Made by a program: the position numbers and the translations under genes. A model generated the notes under the pieces. The model was given only the letters and a program-made list of their open reading frames with translations, made no database searches and was not told the DNA's origin. 21,205 nt of DNA from CAG-217 sp963638105 (lineage in GTDB: Bacteria; Bacillota; Clostridia; Oscillospirales; Acutalibacteraceae): NCBI GenBank assembly GCA_963638105.1, contig CAVHPP010000025.1:1-21205 (forward strand), read 5' to 3'. Below, one piece after another: positions 1 through 6,329 of the stretch (position 1 is its first letter; each line of letters starts with the position of its first letter).

Positions 1-76
1 AAATGCTGACGCATTTGGAGCCTCGTGTCTCTTGCACTGCGTGCAATTCACTCGTGGGCTTGCTCCCGCCGCAATA
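1..76. repeat. Partial third copy of the ~300-bp interspersed repeat
   Basis: Positions 1-53 match 19781-19833 in the same orientation and the reverse complement of about 2354-2405, including the AAATGC/GCATTT and TTGCAC-GCA-GTGCAA palindromes. After that the copy jumps to GGGCTTGCTCCCGCCGC, which lies at the far end of the other copies, so this one carries an internal deletion or rearrangement. It is cut by the window edge. I see no coding sequence in it. Confidence 0.8.
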
Positions 77-85
77 AACAAAAAA

Positions 86-131
86 CAAACACCGACCGGC
101 AACCATAGGTTGTTACTGGTCGGTGTTTTTG
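86..131 (-). terminator. Intrinsic terminator of the first XRE gene
   Basis: A stem AACACCGACC (88-97) pairs with GGTCGGTGTT (118-127). Reading the minus strand it is followed by T-rich sequence. It overlaps the stop codon and last codons of the XRE gene, as the terminator of the second XRE gene at 19953-19992 also does. Confidence 0.75.
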
Positions 132-349
132 TGTGCGCCGGGGGTTTTGCAGTCCGTCAGCCCCAGAATGTAGTCGCTGCTCACGTCGTAGTAACGGCAC
201 AGGGTGATCAGGTGCTCAATGGGCAGTCCCCGCTTGCCGTTCTCGTACATACCGTAGGCCTGGCCGGTGATCTTCAGCACGGCGGCAATATCCGTCTGCT
301 TTAAGTCGTTATCCGTGCGCAGGTCGTATAGGCGCTTTTTGTAATCCAT
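113..349 (-). CDS. Small XRE-family helix-turn-helix repressor
   Basis: This 78-residue protein is a single Cro/CI-type helix-turn-helix domain (about residues 5-62; LRTDNDLKQTDIAAVLKIT then YGMYENGKRGLPIEHLITLC), with the usual YDVSSDYILGLTD ending and a short polar tail. The ATG at 349 is preceded by GGTGAT at suitable spacing. The gene is divergent from the secreted LRR protein gene. Three AAACAnnnTGTTT-type palindromes lie in the shared promoter region, and one fills the spacer of this gene's own promoter, so I infer autorepression together with control of the neighbour. It has no sensor or protease domain, so any inducer is unknown. It resembles the XRE protein at 19985-20185 (shared LRTD.DL, SDYIL.LTD.K). 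The family assignment is firm; the regulatory target is inferred from operator placement. Confidence 0.88.
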   Translation of the reverse strand: MDYKKRLYDLRTDNDLKQTDIAAVLKITGQAYGMYENGKRGLPIEHLITLCRYYDVSSDYILGLTDCKTPGAHKNTDQ

Positions 350-365
350 TCACATCACCACGCAC

Positions 366-393
366 ATTATAAAACAAAATGTTTGCCGTCTAA
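366..393 (-). promoter_or_regulatory. Promoter of the first XRE gene, operator in spacer
   Basis: On the minus strand a -35-like TTAGAC (388-393) and a perfect -10 TATAAT (366-371) are 16 bp apart. The palindrome AAACAAAATGTTT (372-384) fills most of the spacer. Confidence 0.65.
372..384. promoter_or_regulatory. XRE operator 1
   Basis: Palindrome AAACA-AAA-TGTTT, centred at 378, inside the spacer of the XRE promoter. Operators 1, 2 and 3 are centred at 378, 408 and 438, exactly 30 bp apart. Confidence 0.7.
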
Positions 394-422
394 TTGACAC
401 CAAACATTTTGTTTGCTATTAT
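394..422 (+). promoter_or_regulatory. Vegetative promoter of the LRR protein gene
   Basis: Consensus -35 TTGACA (394-399) and -10 TATTAT (417-422) with a 17-bp spacer. The spacer is almost entirely occupied by operator 2 (401-415), so a bound repressor would exclude RNA polymerase. Confidence 0.85.
401..415. promoter_or_regulatory. XRE operator 2
   Basis: Perfect palindrome CAAACA-TTT-TGTTTG, centred at 408, inside the spacer of the LRR gene promoter. It is the most symmetrical of the three sites. Confidence 0.75.
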
Positions 423-430
423 CAAGGTAT

Positions 431-443
431 CAAACAATTTGTT
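431..443. promoter_or_regulatory. XRE operator 3
   Basis: CAAACA-ATT-TGTT, centred at 438, just downstream of the predicted transcription start of the LRR gene. It has the same half-site as operators 1 and 2. Confidence 0.65.
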
Positions 444-475
444 AGATGACACGATAATATTTTGGAGGTAAAAAC

Positions 476-2008
476 ATGAAAAGGGTACTTAGCTTTTTAT
501 TGGCGCTGTCCGTTCTGTGCGGTCTGTCCGTAGGCACGGGATTGTCAGCCTACGCGGCAAATACGGAGCATGGCTACTGCGGCGATAAAGTAACCTATTG
601 GCTGAATACGGAGACCGGCGTAATGACCATTGGCGGCAGTAGTAAGATTACGGCGCATTTTAAGGATATCTGCAATTCATCTGCTATTCGATCGGTTGAT
701 ATTGGCGGCGGGGTTGTCGGTATTGGTGCCTGGGCCTTCCAGGACTGCACCAATATCACCAGCATTTCCGTTTCGGACAGTGTGGAGAGCATCGGTTACG
801 GTGCCTTTATGAACTGTACCAGCCTGACGGATATCAATCTTCCGGAGGTGGAGAGCATCGGTAATCTGGTGTTTTCCGGCTGCAGCAGCTTAACCCATGT
901 TAGCGTTCCCAATGGGGTAACCGGGATTGGCACTTCGGCGTTCGCTGACTGCAAAAGTTTAACGGATATTAACATTCCGCAGAGCGTTTCCCGCATTGGC
1001 GACAGTGCCTTTGCTCAGTGTACTGGTTTAACGAAGGTGACCGTTCCAAGCGGGGTGACCGGTATCGGCAGCGGCGCGTTTTCCGGCTGCAAATTGCAGG
1101 AATTGAAGGTGCTGGGCAAAAGCTGCAAAATCGGCGATCTGGGTCTGGATACTGCTTCTACCGTTTGCGGCTTTAAAAATTCCACCGCACAGCAGTATGC
1201 GGAAAAATACGGCTTGTCTTTTACTGCCATTCAGAGCTGCGCAGATGCGGGCTTGGAGCATAACTACGAAGAATCAGCAGTAATTGCGCCCACTTGCACT
1301 ACCAGCGGCTATAGTGCGTATGTTTGCACTGTTTGCGGGGAAAAAGAACACCGGAATGAAACACCGGCGCTGGGCCACCAGAATAAATCCCAGCTGACTA
1401 AAGCGACAGCCACCAAGGACGGCCAGAGTTACAAAAAGTGCGCCCTTTGCGGCGCGGTCACCGGCAAAACGGTAATTGCCAAGGCGTCCAATATCAAGCT
1501 AAGCAAGTCCGCCTACACTTACAACGGCAAGGTGCAGCGCCCCAGCGTGATCGTGAAAGACAGCAAGGGTAAGACCTTAAAGAACGGTACGGATTACACC
1601 GTGACCTACCCCAAGGGCATGAAGAATGTGGGCAAATACACCGTGAAAGTGACTCTCAAGGGTAATTACAGCGGTACAAAGAGCCTAACATACAATATCA
1701 ACCCGAAAGGTACAAGTGTGTCCAAGGTCACTGCCGCCAAGAAAGGCTTTAAGGTCACCTGGAAAAAGCAGGCCACCCAAACCTCCGGCTATGAAGTGCA
1801 GTACAGCACGGATAAAAACTTCAAAAAAGGCAACAAGACCATGGCGATCACCAAGAACAGCACGACCTCTAAGAGCGTAAGCAAGCTGGCTGCCAAGAAG
1901 AAGTATTATGTGCGGGTGCGCACCTATAAAACCGTGAAAATCGGTGGTAAGAATGTAAAGTTCTATTCCGACTGGAGTGGGGCAAAGAGTGTGACCACCA
2001 AAAAATAA
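476..2008 (+). CDS. Secreted BspA-like leucine-rich-repeat protein with FN3-like C-terminus
   Basis: This 510-residue exported protein has a Sec signal peptide (residues 1-27, AYA before ANTEH). Next come about six BspA-type LRR_5 repeats (roughly 71-205; recurring AF..C..L..I..P..V..IG). A cysteine module follows (about 262-333) with CTVCG and CALCG pairs (C284/C287, C322/C325) in the APTCTTSGY...PALGH style of clostridial surface proteins. A lysine-rich beta domain (about 338-410; YNGKVQRPSVIVKD, NVGKYTVKVTLKGNYSG) and a fibronectin III-like domain (about 415-510; KKGFKVTWKK, GYEVQYSTD, YYVRVRTYK) complete it. There is no LPXTG motif, so anchoring is unclear; the very basic C-terminus may bind wall polymers. 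GGAGG lies 7 nt before the ATG. Family knowledge suggests adhesion or host/polymer binding, not shown here. Expression is probably controlled by the divergent XRE repressor. Confidence 0.88.
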   Translation: MKRVLSFLLALSVLCGLSVGTGLSAYAANTEHGYCGDKVTYWLNTETGVMTIGGSSKITAHFKDICNSSAIRSVDIGGGVVGIGAWAFQDCTNITSISVSDSVESIGYGAFMNCTSLTDINLPEVESIGNLVFSGCSSLTHVSVPNGVTGIGTSAFADCKSLTDINIPQSVSRIGDSAFAQCTGLTKVTVPSGVTGIGSGAFSGCKLQELKVLGKSCKIGDLGLDTASTVCGFKNSTAQQYAEKYGLSFTAIQSCADAGLEHNYEESAVIAPTCTTSGYSAYVCTVCGEKEHRNETPALGHQNKSQLTKATATKDGQSYKKCALCGAVTGKTVIAKASNIKLSKSAYTYNGKVQRPSVIVKDSKGKTLKNGTDYTVTYPKGMKNVGKYTVKVTLKGNYSGTKSLTYNINPKGTSVSKVTAAKKGFKVTWKKQATQTSGYEVQYSTDKNFKKGNKTMAITKNSTTSKSVSKLAAKKKYYVRVRTYKTVKIGGKNVKFYSDWSGAKSVTTKK

Positions 2009-2033
2009 AGTGCATTCAGGTGTTTAAGCGACC

Positions 2034-2248
2034 GTAGGGGCGGCAATCTGCCGCCCGCCAATCCCTCCGAATTTGCCTGCGGCAAATCCACCTCCCTTTG
2101 CAAGGGAGGCAAATCGGTTACAATATCTTAGGCTCCTTTGTAAAGGGTGACCCCCCGCAGTGCGGGGAGATGTCGCGCAGCGACAAAGGGGACGGGCGCC
2201 AGTTAGGCGCTGTCACGCAGTGACTGAGGGATTACGGCCCGATGTGGG
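2034..2248. repeat. Array of short palindromes/hairpins
   Basis: This gene-free stretch packs many hairpins: GGCGGCA-atc-TGCCGCC (around 2040-2056), TTTGCC-TGC-GGCAAA, CCTCCCTTTGCAAGGGAGG, CCCCGCA-G-TGCGGGG, GTCGC-GCA-GCGAC, GCGCC-agtta-GGCGC, GTCAC-GCA-GTGAC, and CCCGATG-tggg-CATCGGG running into the next repeat. Several share a CGCAGYG core. None carries a T-run, so they are not ordinary terminators. They resemble REP/MITE-like intergenic repeats. No ORF here has a convincing start or ribosome site. Confidence 0.7.
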
Positions 2249-2249
2249 C

Positions 2250-2549
2250 ATCGGGCCCTACGATTGTCTCTATCTCTTGTAGAGTTTTAGCGGGCGGCAG
2301 GTTGCCGCCCCTACCGGTTGTTTTATTGATTTATTGAATTGAATTTTGTAGGGTGCGATGAGTGAATTGCACGCAGTGCAAGAGACACGAGGCTCCAAAT
2401 GCATCAGCATTTGGGAGAAACAGTCCGGTGGACTGTTTCGTAGCGAGTGCATATCGCACCGCGGGCGCAGGTTGCCGCCCCTACGATAAAACTTTTGGGC
2501 GACTGAGGGGCCAAAATGATCGTAGGGCGGGGGCTTGCTCCCGCCGCCG
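2250..2549 (+). repeat. Copy A of the ~300-bp interspersed repeat
   Basis: It matches the reverse complement of about 19641-19941, with about ten differences by eye, and is identical across roughly 2325-2465. It contains hairpins GGGCGGCA-ggt-TGCCGCCC, TTGCAC-GCA-GTGCAA, AAATGC-atca-GCATTT and AAACAGTCC-ggt-GGACTGTTT. No transposase or reliable ORF lies inside. It is probably a non-autonomous element or structured repeat. Confidence 0.85.
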
Positions 2550-2601
2550 GGTAGATGCAAGCCGTTCCTATTGGTGATTTTACACGCAGAATAACGCAAA
2601 A

Positions 2602-2632
2602 TAAAAAGACCTCGCCGGTGGCGGGGTCTTTT
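2602..2632 (-). terminator. Terminator of the ATP-grasp operon
   Basis: The minus strand reads AAAGACC-CCGCC-acc-GGCGA-GGTC followed by TTTTTATTTT. It lies 6-36 bases past the stop codon of the downstream ATP-grasp gene. Confidence 0.85.
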
Positions 2633-2637
2633 GTGGG

Positions 2638-3366
2638 TTACAGGCAATTTTGGATATAGCGGCAATAATCGGCCAGGGGGTCCAGGGGGGTCAGGTCGTA
2701 GAGCATACGGGCGCCTACGGTGTCCTCCAGTTCGTTAAAGACCCAGCGGCCTTGGTGGCGCACAAAGTCGATGGCATAGTAATCCGCCTGCACCAAGGCG
2801 GCGATGGCGCGCACCTGCGCCCGTTCTGCCGGGGAGAGGGGATAGACCGCGGCGCTGCCCCCCAGGCAATAATTGGAGCGAAAGTCCGTAGCGGAGCGCC
2901 GCAGGCAGGCGGCGTAAATTTCGCCTCCCAGCAGCCACACCCGCAGGTCCTGCCCGGGGGTATCTGCCACCGCCTGATAGACCAGGTTACCGTCCTGGGG
3001 CGGCACCGGCTCGCCGGGCCGGATCAGGCGCACGCCCTGCCCGCCGTGGCCGTCCTTTGGCTTTACCACCAGGGGTGGCTCCGTTTGGTCGATAGGCAAG
3101 ATCTCCACGCCCTTTGCCGCCATAAAGCGGTAGCAGGCGTCCTTATCGTTGGCCAGGGCGCAAAAGGCCGCCGGGTTAAACACCCGTACCCCTTGCTGCT
3201 CAAACCGCCGCGCCACTGCCGGGTTGTTGGTGCGGTTGATGACAAAATCTGCCGGGCCGTCATAGTCCGGGGTGTGCAGCTCCGCGCCCAGCAGCGTGTG
3301 GAACTTCTCTACGGAAAAGGCGTTGCGCCGTGCCTCCTCCGGCGTGTACAGTACCACGCCGCTCAT
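2638..3366 (-). CDS. ATP-grasp ligase, RimK-like (second of pair)
   Basis: This 242-residue protein has ATP-grasp features: an N-terminal pre-grasp region (about 1-75), an ATP-binding strand LVVKPKDGHGGQGV (about 98-111), a DLRVWLLGGEIYAACLRRS segment, DFRSNYCLGGSA as in RimK enzymes, and a C-terminal ligand region YYAIDFVRH...FNELEDTVGARMLYD. ATP-grasp enzymes join a carboxylate to an amine or thiol through an acyl phosphate. The usual ExN metal-ligand pair is replaced here by NELED. The ATG at 3366 has AGGAGG 7 nt upstream and overlaps the stop of the preceding ATP-grasp gene by 4 nt (ATGA), so translation is coupled. It is shorter than RimK (about 300 aa). The substrate cannot be read from the sequence, and no precursor peptide gene is visible next to it. 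Confidence 0.8.
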   Translation of the reverse strand: MSGVVLYTPEEARRNAFSVEKFHTLLGAELHTPDYDGPADFVINRTNNPAVARRFEQQGVRVFNPAAFCALANDKDACYRFMAAKGVEILPIDQTEPPLVVKPKDGHGGQGVRLIRPGEPVPPQDGNLVYQAVADTPGQDLRVWLLGGEIYAACLRRSATDFRSNYCLGGSAAVYPLSPAERAQVRAIAALVQADYYAIDFVRHQGRWVFNELEDTVGARMLYDLTPLDPLADYCRYIQNCL

Positions 3367-4184
3367 TGCAGCGCCTCCTGAATGGCTCGGAACAGCAGGG
3401 GCGCCGTGTCAATGCCGGTGCAGGTTTTCAAATTTACCAGGTGGGCGTTGGAGTTGACCTCGCACACGGTGCCGTCGTCCAGCAGGTCTACCCCGCCGAA
3501 CAGCAGCCCCAGCTTTTCCGTGGCGGCCAGGGCCAGCGTTTCCTCCTCCCGGGTGGGGGTGCAGGGGCGCATTTGGCCGCCGTTGGTAATATTGGCCCGG
3601 AAGTCCGCCGGGTTGTACCGCTCCATAGCGGCCACGCACCGGCCGTCGATCACCTCGATCCGCTTGTCGTGTCCGGCGCTTTCTTTGCAGAATTTTTGCA
3701 GCAGGAAGGGGCGGGCGGTAATGTGACTCTCGATCTCTTCCTTGCTGTGGCACAGGAACACCTGGGCGCCAAAGGAGCCGTAGCATTCCTTAAACACCAG
3801 GGGCAGCCCCAGGCGCTCTATGGCGCCGTCAACAAACAGGGAAAAATTGCTGTCTTCAAAATAAGTCATAGGTGCCACCATGGTTTCCGGCTGGGGCACG
3901 GTGCAAAGCAGGGTTTGGTAAGTCAGCGCCTTGTTGTCGCACAAGGCAATGGCCTTGGCGCTGTTAAACACCGGCAGCCCCTGCTGTTCCAAGGCGTTGG
4001 CCAACGACACATCCTTGTCCCAAAACAGTACAAAGTCCGCTTTTGGCACAGCCAAGCGCAGCTCCAAATTGGAGTAAATTTTTAGATTGATCCCGCAGGC
4101 TTCGGCGCCGGCAAGCAGCAGTTTGTCCTGATCGGTATATTTTTCGCTGTGCAAAAAGGCGTTAATGGCTAAAATTCCCGTCAT
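3363..4184 (-). CDS. ATP-grasp ligase, RimK-like (first of pair)
   Basis: From the ATG at 4184 (GGAGA 9 nt upstream; longer in-frame starts lack a ribosome site and run into the promoter) this is a 273-residue ATP-grasp protein. It has an N-terminal domain ending in NSAKAIALCDNKALTYQTL, a nucleotide-binding strand LPLVFKECYGSFGAQV, and RIEVIDGRCVAAMER. The RimK-like FRANITNGGQMRPC and GVDLLDDGTVCEVNSNAHLVNLKTCTGID follow, with the EVN metal-binding pair intact. RimK relatives add glutamate or make short peptide or amide bonds. The two ATP-grasp genes overlap by 4 nt and probably act in one pathway or as partners; what they ligate is unknown. They are divergent from the purine gene, with a promoter at 4219-4247. 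Confidence 0.82.
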   Translation of the reverse strand: MTGILAINAFLHSEKYTDQDKLLLAGAEACGINLKIYSNLELRLAVPKADFVLFWDKDVSLANALEQQGLPVFNSAKAIALCDNKALTYQTLLCTVPQPETMVAPMTYFEDSNFSLFVDGAIERLGLPLVFKECYGSFGAQVFLCHSKEEIESHITARPFLLQKFCKESAGHDKRIEVIDGRCVAAMERYNPADFRANITNGGQMRPCTPTREEETLALAATEKLGLLFGGVDLLDDGTVCEVNSNAHLVNLKTCTGIDTAPLLFRAIQEALQ

Positions 4185-4218
4185 TTTGTTACATCTCCAT
4201 AGGTAAATTGGCAGTAAT

Positions 4219-4247
4219 ATTGTATCATTGAGCATTGCTTTTTGCAA
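4219..4247 (-). promoter_or_regulatory. Promoter of the ATP-grasp operon
   Basis: On the minus strand TTGCAA (4242-4247) and TACAAT (4219-4224) are separated by 17 bp. It overlaps the opposite-strand promoter at 4235-4263. Confidence 0.75.
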
Positions 4248-4250
4248 TGC
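4232..4250. promoter_or_regulatory. Perfect inverted repeat between divergent promoters
   Basis: GCATTGC-ttttt-GCAATGC, with 7-bp arms. It covers the -35 elements of both the leftward ATP-grasp promoter and the rightward AICAR transformylase promoter, so one bound protein could affect both. A regulator is not identified. Confidence 0.5.
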
Positions 4251-4263
4251 AAGGGTGTAAAAT
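4235..4263 (+). promoter_or_regulatory. Promoter of AICAR transformylase gene
   Basis: TTGCTT (4235-4240) and TAAAAT (4258-4263) with a 17-bp spacer, 44 bp before the chosen start codon. Confidence 0.6.
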
Positions 4264-4306
4264 ATTGCTATCATCTCGGCACGACCGGGCATAAAGGAGA
4301 ATGGCT

Positions 4307-5482
4307 ATGACGGAGTACAAACTGAAATACGGTTGCAACCCCAACCAAAACCCTGCGCGCATTCACATGGACGGGCAGGCGCTGCCCTTTCAGATTCTGA
4401 ACGGTGCAGCGGGCTATATCAATCTTTTAGACGCATTCAATTCCTGGCAGCTGGTGCGGGAATTAAAGGCGGCCACCGGGCTGCCCAGCGCCGCTTCCTT
4501 TAAGCATGTTTCTCCCGCCGGTGCGGCGGTGGCGAAGCCCTTGACGGCAGCGGATCGCCAGGTGTGCTTTGTGCCGGAGGGACTGGAGCTGAGCCCCATT
4601 GCCCAGGCGTATGTGCGTGCCCGCGGCTGCGATCGGGTATCCTCTTTTGGCGATTTTGCCGCCCTCAGCGACGAATGCGACGCCTCTGTGGCCCGGTTCC
4701 TGGTAAAGGAAGTGTCTGACGGCATTATCGCGCCTTCTTACAGCGACGAGGCGCTGGAGATTTTGAAGAAAAAGCGCCGTGGCAACTATCTGATCATCCA
4801 GATGGACCCGGACTATGTGCCCCAGGAGACGGAAACCAAGCAGGTGTTTGGTATTAAATTTGAGCAAAAGCGCAACGACGCCAAAATCTCCATGGACCTG
4901 TTCAACGAACTGCCCACCAAGATTGACACCTTGCCGGAGAGCGCCAAGATCGACCTGCTCATCAGCATGATTACCCTGAAATATACCCAGTCCAACAGCG
5001 TGTGCTATGCCAAGGACGGACAGACCATCGGCGTTGGCGCCGGGCAGCAGAGCCGAATCCACTGCACCCGCCTGGCCGGCAACAAGGCAGACAACTGGTG
5101 GCTGCGAAATAGTGAAAAAGTGCGCGCTTTGCCCTTCATTGACGGCATTCGCAAGTGTGAGGCAGATAATGCCATTGACCTGTATATCAGCCCGGAGAGC
5201 GATAAGCTGCTGGCAGACGGCGTATGGCAGCGGTACTTTGCGGAGAAGCCGGCGCCCTTTACTGCGGAGGAAAAGGCAGCTTGGCACAAAGAACTCACCG
5301 GCGTGAGTCTGGGTTCTGACGCGTTCTTCCCCTTTGAGGATAACATTGAGCGTGCGGCAGAGAGCGGCGTGCAGTACATTGCCCAGCCCGGCGGCTCTGT
5401 GCGGGACGGCGATGTGATCGCCTGCTGTGACGACTTCGGTATGGCTATGGCCATGACCGGTATTCGTCTGTTCCATCACTAA
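4307..5482 (+). CDS. Stand-alone AICAR transformylase (PurH C-terminal domain)
   Basis: This enzyme transfers a formyl group from 10-formyltetrahydrofolate to AICAR, making FAICAR in the last part of purine synthesis. The 391-residue protein is the transformylase domain alone; the N-terminal IMP cyclohydrolase domain of bifunctional PurH is absent. Visible features are the catalytic Lys-His pair in SFKHVSPAG (K66-H67), SFGDFAALSD, TQSNSVCYAKDGQTIGVGAGQ-QSR, and the C-terminal FFPFEDNIERAAESGV...QPGGSVRDGDVI. AAGGAG (4294-4299) is only 1 nt from the ATG at 4301 but 7 nt from the ATG at 4307, so I chose 4307. The stop overlaps the next start by 1 nt (TAATG). The cyclohydrolase step must be encoded elsewhere. 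Confidence 0.93.
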   Translation: MTEYKLKYGCNPNQNPARIHMDGQALPFQILNGAAGYINLLDAFNSWQLVRELKAATGLPSAASFKHVSPAGAAVAKPLTAADRQVCFVPEGLELSPIAQAYVRARGCDRVSSFGDFAALSDECDASVARFLVKEVSDGIIAPSYSDEALEILKKKRRGNYLIIQMDPDYVPQETETKQVFGIKFEQKRNDAKISMDLFNELPTKIDTLPESAKIDLLISMITLKYTQSNSVCYAKDGQTIGVGAGQQSRIHCTRLAGNKADNWWLRNSEKVRALPFIDGIRKCEADNAIDLYISPESDKLLADGVWQRYFAEKPAPFTAEEKAAWHKELTGVSLGSDAFFPFEDNIERAAESGVQYIAQPGGSVRDGDVIACCDDFGMAMAMTGIRLFHH

Positions 5483-6261
5483 TGAGAGAACAAGTGCTTG
5501 TGTGCCCCGTCTGCGGCGGGGCACTTTTGCGTACAGAGCGGCAGTACACTTGCCCGTCCGGTCATTGCTTTGATGTGGCAAAAGAGGGCTATGTAAATTT
5601 GCTTTGTACTTCCAAATCTGCGGATAAAATGGGCGACAGTAAAGAGAGCGCCGCTGCGCGTCATGCCTTTTTGGAGCGTGGGTACTACGGCTGCCTGAAG
5701 GAGGCGCTGACGCCGCTGCTGCATGGCAATGTGCTGGATATTTGCTGCGGCGAGGGGTACTATGACAGCGTGCCTGCCGACGGTGCGCTCTATGGTTTTG
5801 ACCTGTCTAAGACGATGGTGCGCCTGGCGGCTAAGCGAAAGAACGGCGGCCAATACTTTGTGGCGAATTTGGCTCGTATGCCGGTGGCGGAGAGCTGTAT
5901 TGATACGGCATTGCATTTGTTTGCGCCCTTTCACGATCGCGCATTTGCCCGGGTGTTGGCGCCCGGCGGGCGGCTGTACAGCGTGACCCCCGGTGCCCAC
6001 CATTTGTGGCAGATCAAAGAGACGGTGTACGATCGGCCTTATCCCAATGACGAGATCGTGGCGAAAAGTCCGCTCCTGGAGATGGAACGGCAATTTCGGG
6101 TGGCGCAGGAAGTGCAGATCCCCGCGCCGGATCTGCAAACCCTGTTTGCCATGACCCCTTATTATTATCGCACTGCGCCGGCGCTGCGGCAGCGGTTGGA
6201 CGAAGTGGAGCAGCTGCCGGTGACCTTGGACTTTTTGGTGACGGTGTACAAAAAAAGATGA
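5482..6261 (+). CDS. RlmA-type 23S rRNA (guanine-N1) methyltransferase
   Basis: RlmA-family enzymes methylate N1 of a guanine in helix 35 of 23S rRNA using S-adenosylmethionine. The 259-residue protein has the family's N-terminal zinc finger (CPVCG...CPSGH: C8, C11, C24, H28) and the signature KMGDSKESAAARHAFLERGYY. The SAM motif is VLDICCGEGYY (usually DIGCGEG, so Gly is Cys here), followed by LYGFDLSKTMVRLAAKR, FVANLARMPV and LAPGGRLYSVTPG-HHL. The ATG shares one base with the TAA of the upstream gene and lacks a good ribosome site, indicating translational coupling to the transformylase. Whether the target is G745 (RlmAI) or G748 (RlmAII) cannot be told; the latter gives tylosin resistance in some Gram-positives. 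Confidence 0.87.
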   Translation: MREQVLVCPVCGGALLRTERQYTCPSGHCFDVAKEGYVNLLCTSKSADKMGDSKESAAARHAFLERGYYGCLKEALTPLLHGNVLDICCGEGYYDSVPADGALYGFDLSKTMVRLAAKRKNGGQYFVANLARMPVAESCIDTALHLFAPFHDRAFARVLAPGGRLYSVTPGAHHLWQIKETVYDRPYPNDEIVAKSPLLEMERQFRVAQEVQIPAPDLQTLFAMTPYYYRTAPALRQRLDEVEQLPVTLDFLVTVYKKR

Positions 6262-6267
6262 CCCGGC

Positions 6268-6296
6268 TTGCAAAGGGGCGGAATTTTTGGTAAAAT
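6268..6296 (+). promoter_or_regulatory. Promoter of the XRE-membrane protein gene
   Basis: TTGCAA (6268-6273) and TAAAAT (6291-6296) with a 17-bp spacer, 33 bp before the ATG. The gene therefore has its own promoter just past the methyltransferase stop. Confidence 0.7.
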
Positions 6297-6329
6297 AAAC
6301 AGAACAACACAGTGAAGGAGTACGGCCTT

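Noticed and set aside
476..2008. Sortase anchoring of the LRR protein
   Set aside because: The C-terminus ends in SVTTKK with no LPXTG motif or hydrophobic tail.
1..2560. Repeats considered as a CRISPR array
   Set aside because: The repeats are not evenly spaced, there are no unique spacers of constant size, and no cas gene is in the window.
2270..2665. Open frame of 131 codons across copy A, with related frames over copy B at 19563-19922
   Set aside because: The similarity between the frames only reflects the shared repeat DNA. They have no ribosome sites, are full of palindrome-encoded residues, and one runs through a terminator.
3330..4085. Open frames antisense to the ATP-grasp genes (also 2650-3381)
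   Set aside because: The minus-strand proteins show clear ATP-grasp motifs, ribosome sites and an operon structure; the antisense frames show none.
4463..5581. 372-codon frame antisense to the AICAR transformylase
   Set aside because: It overlaps a recognised enzyme gene and crosses into the methyltransferase start; no ribosome site or domain.
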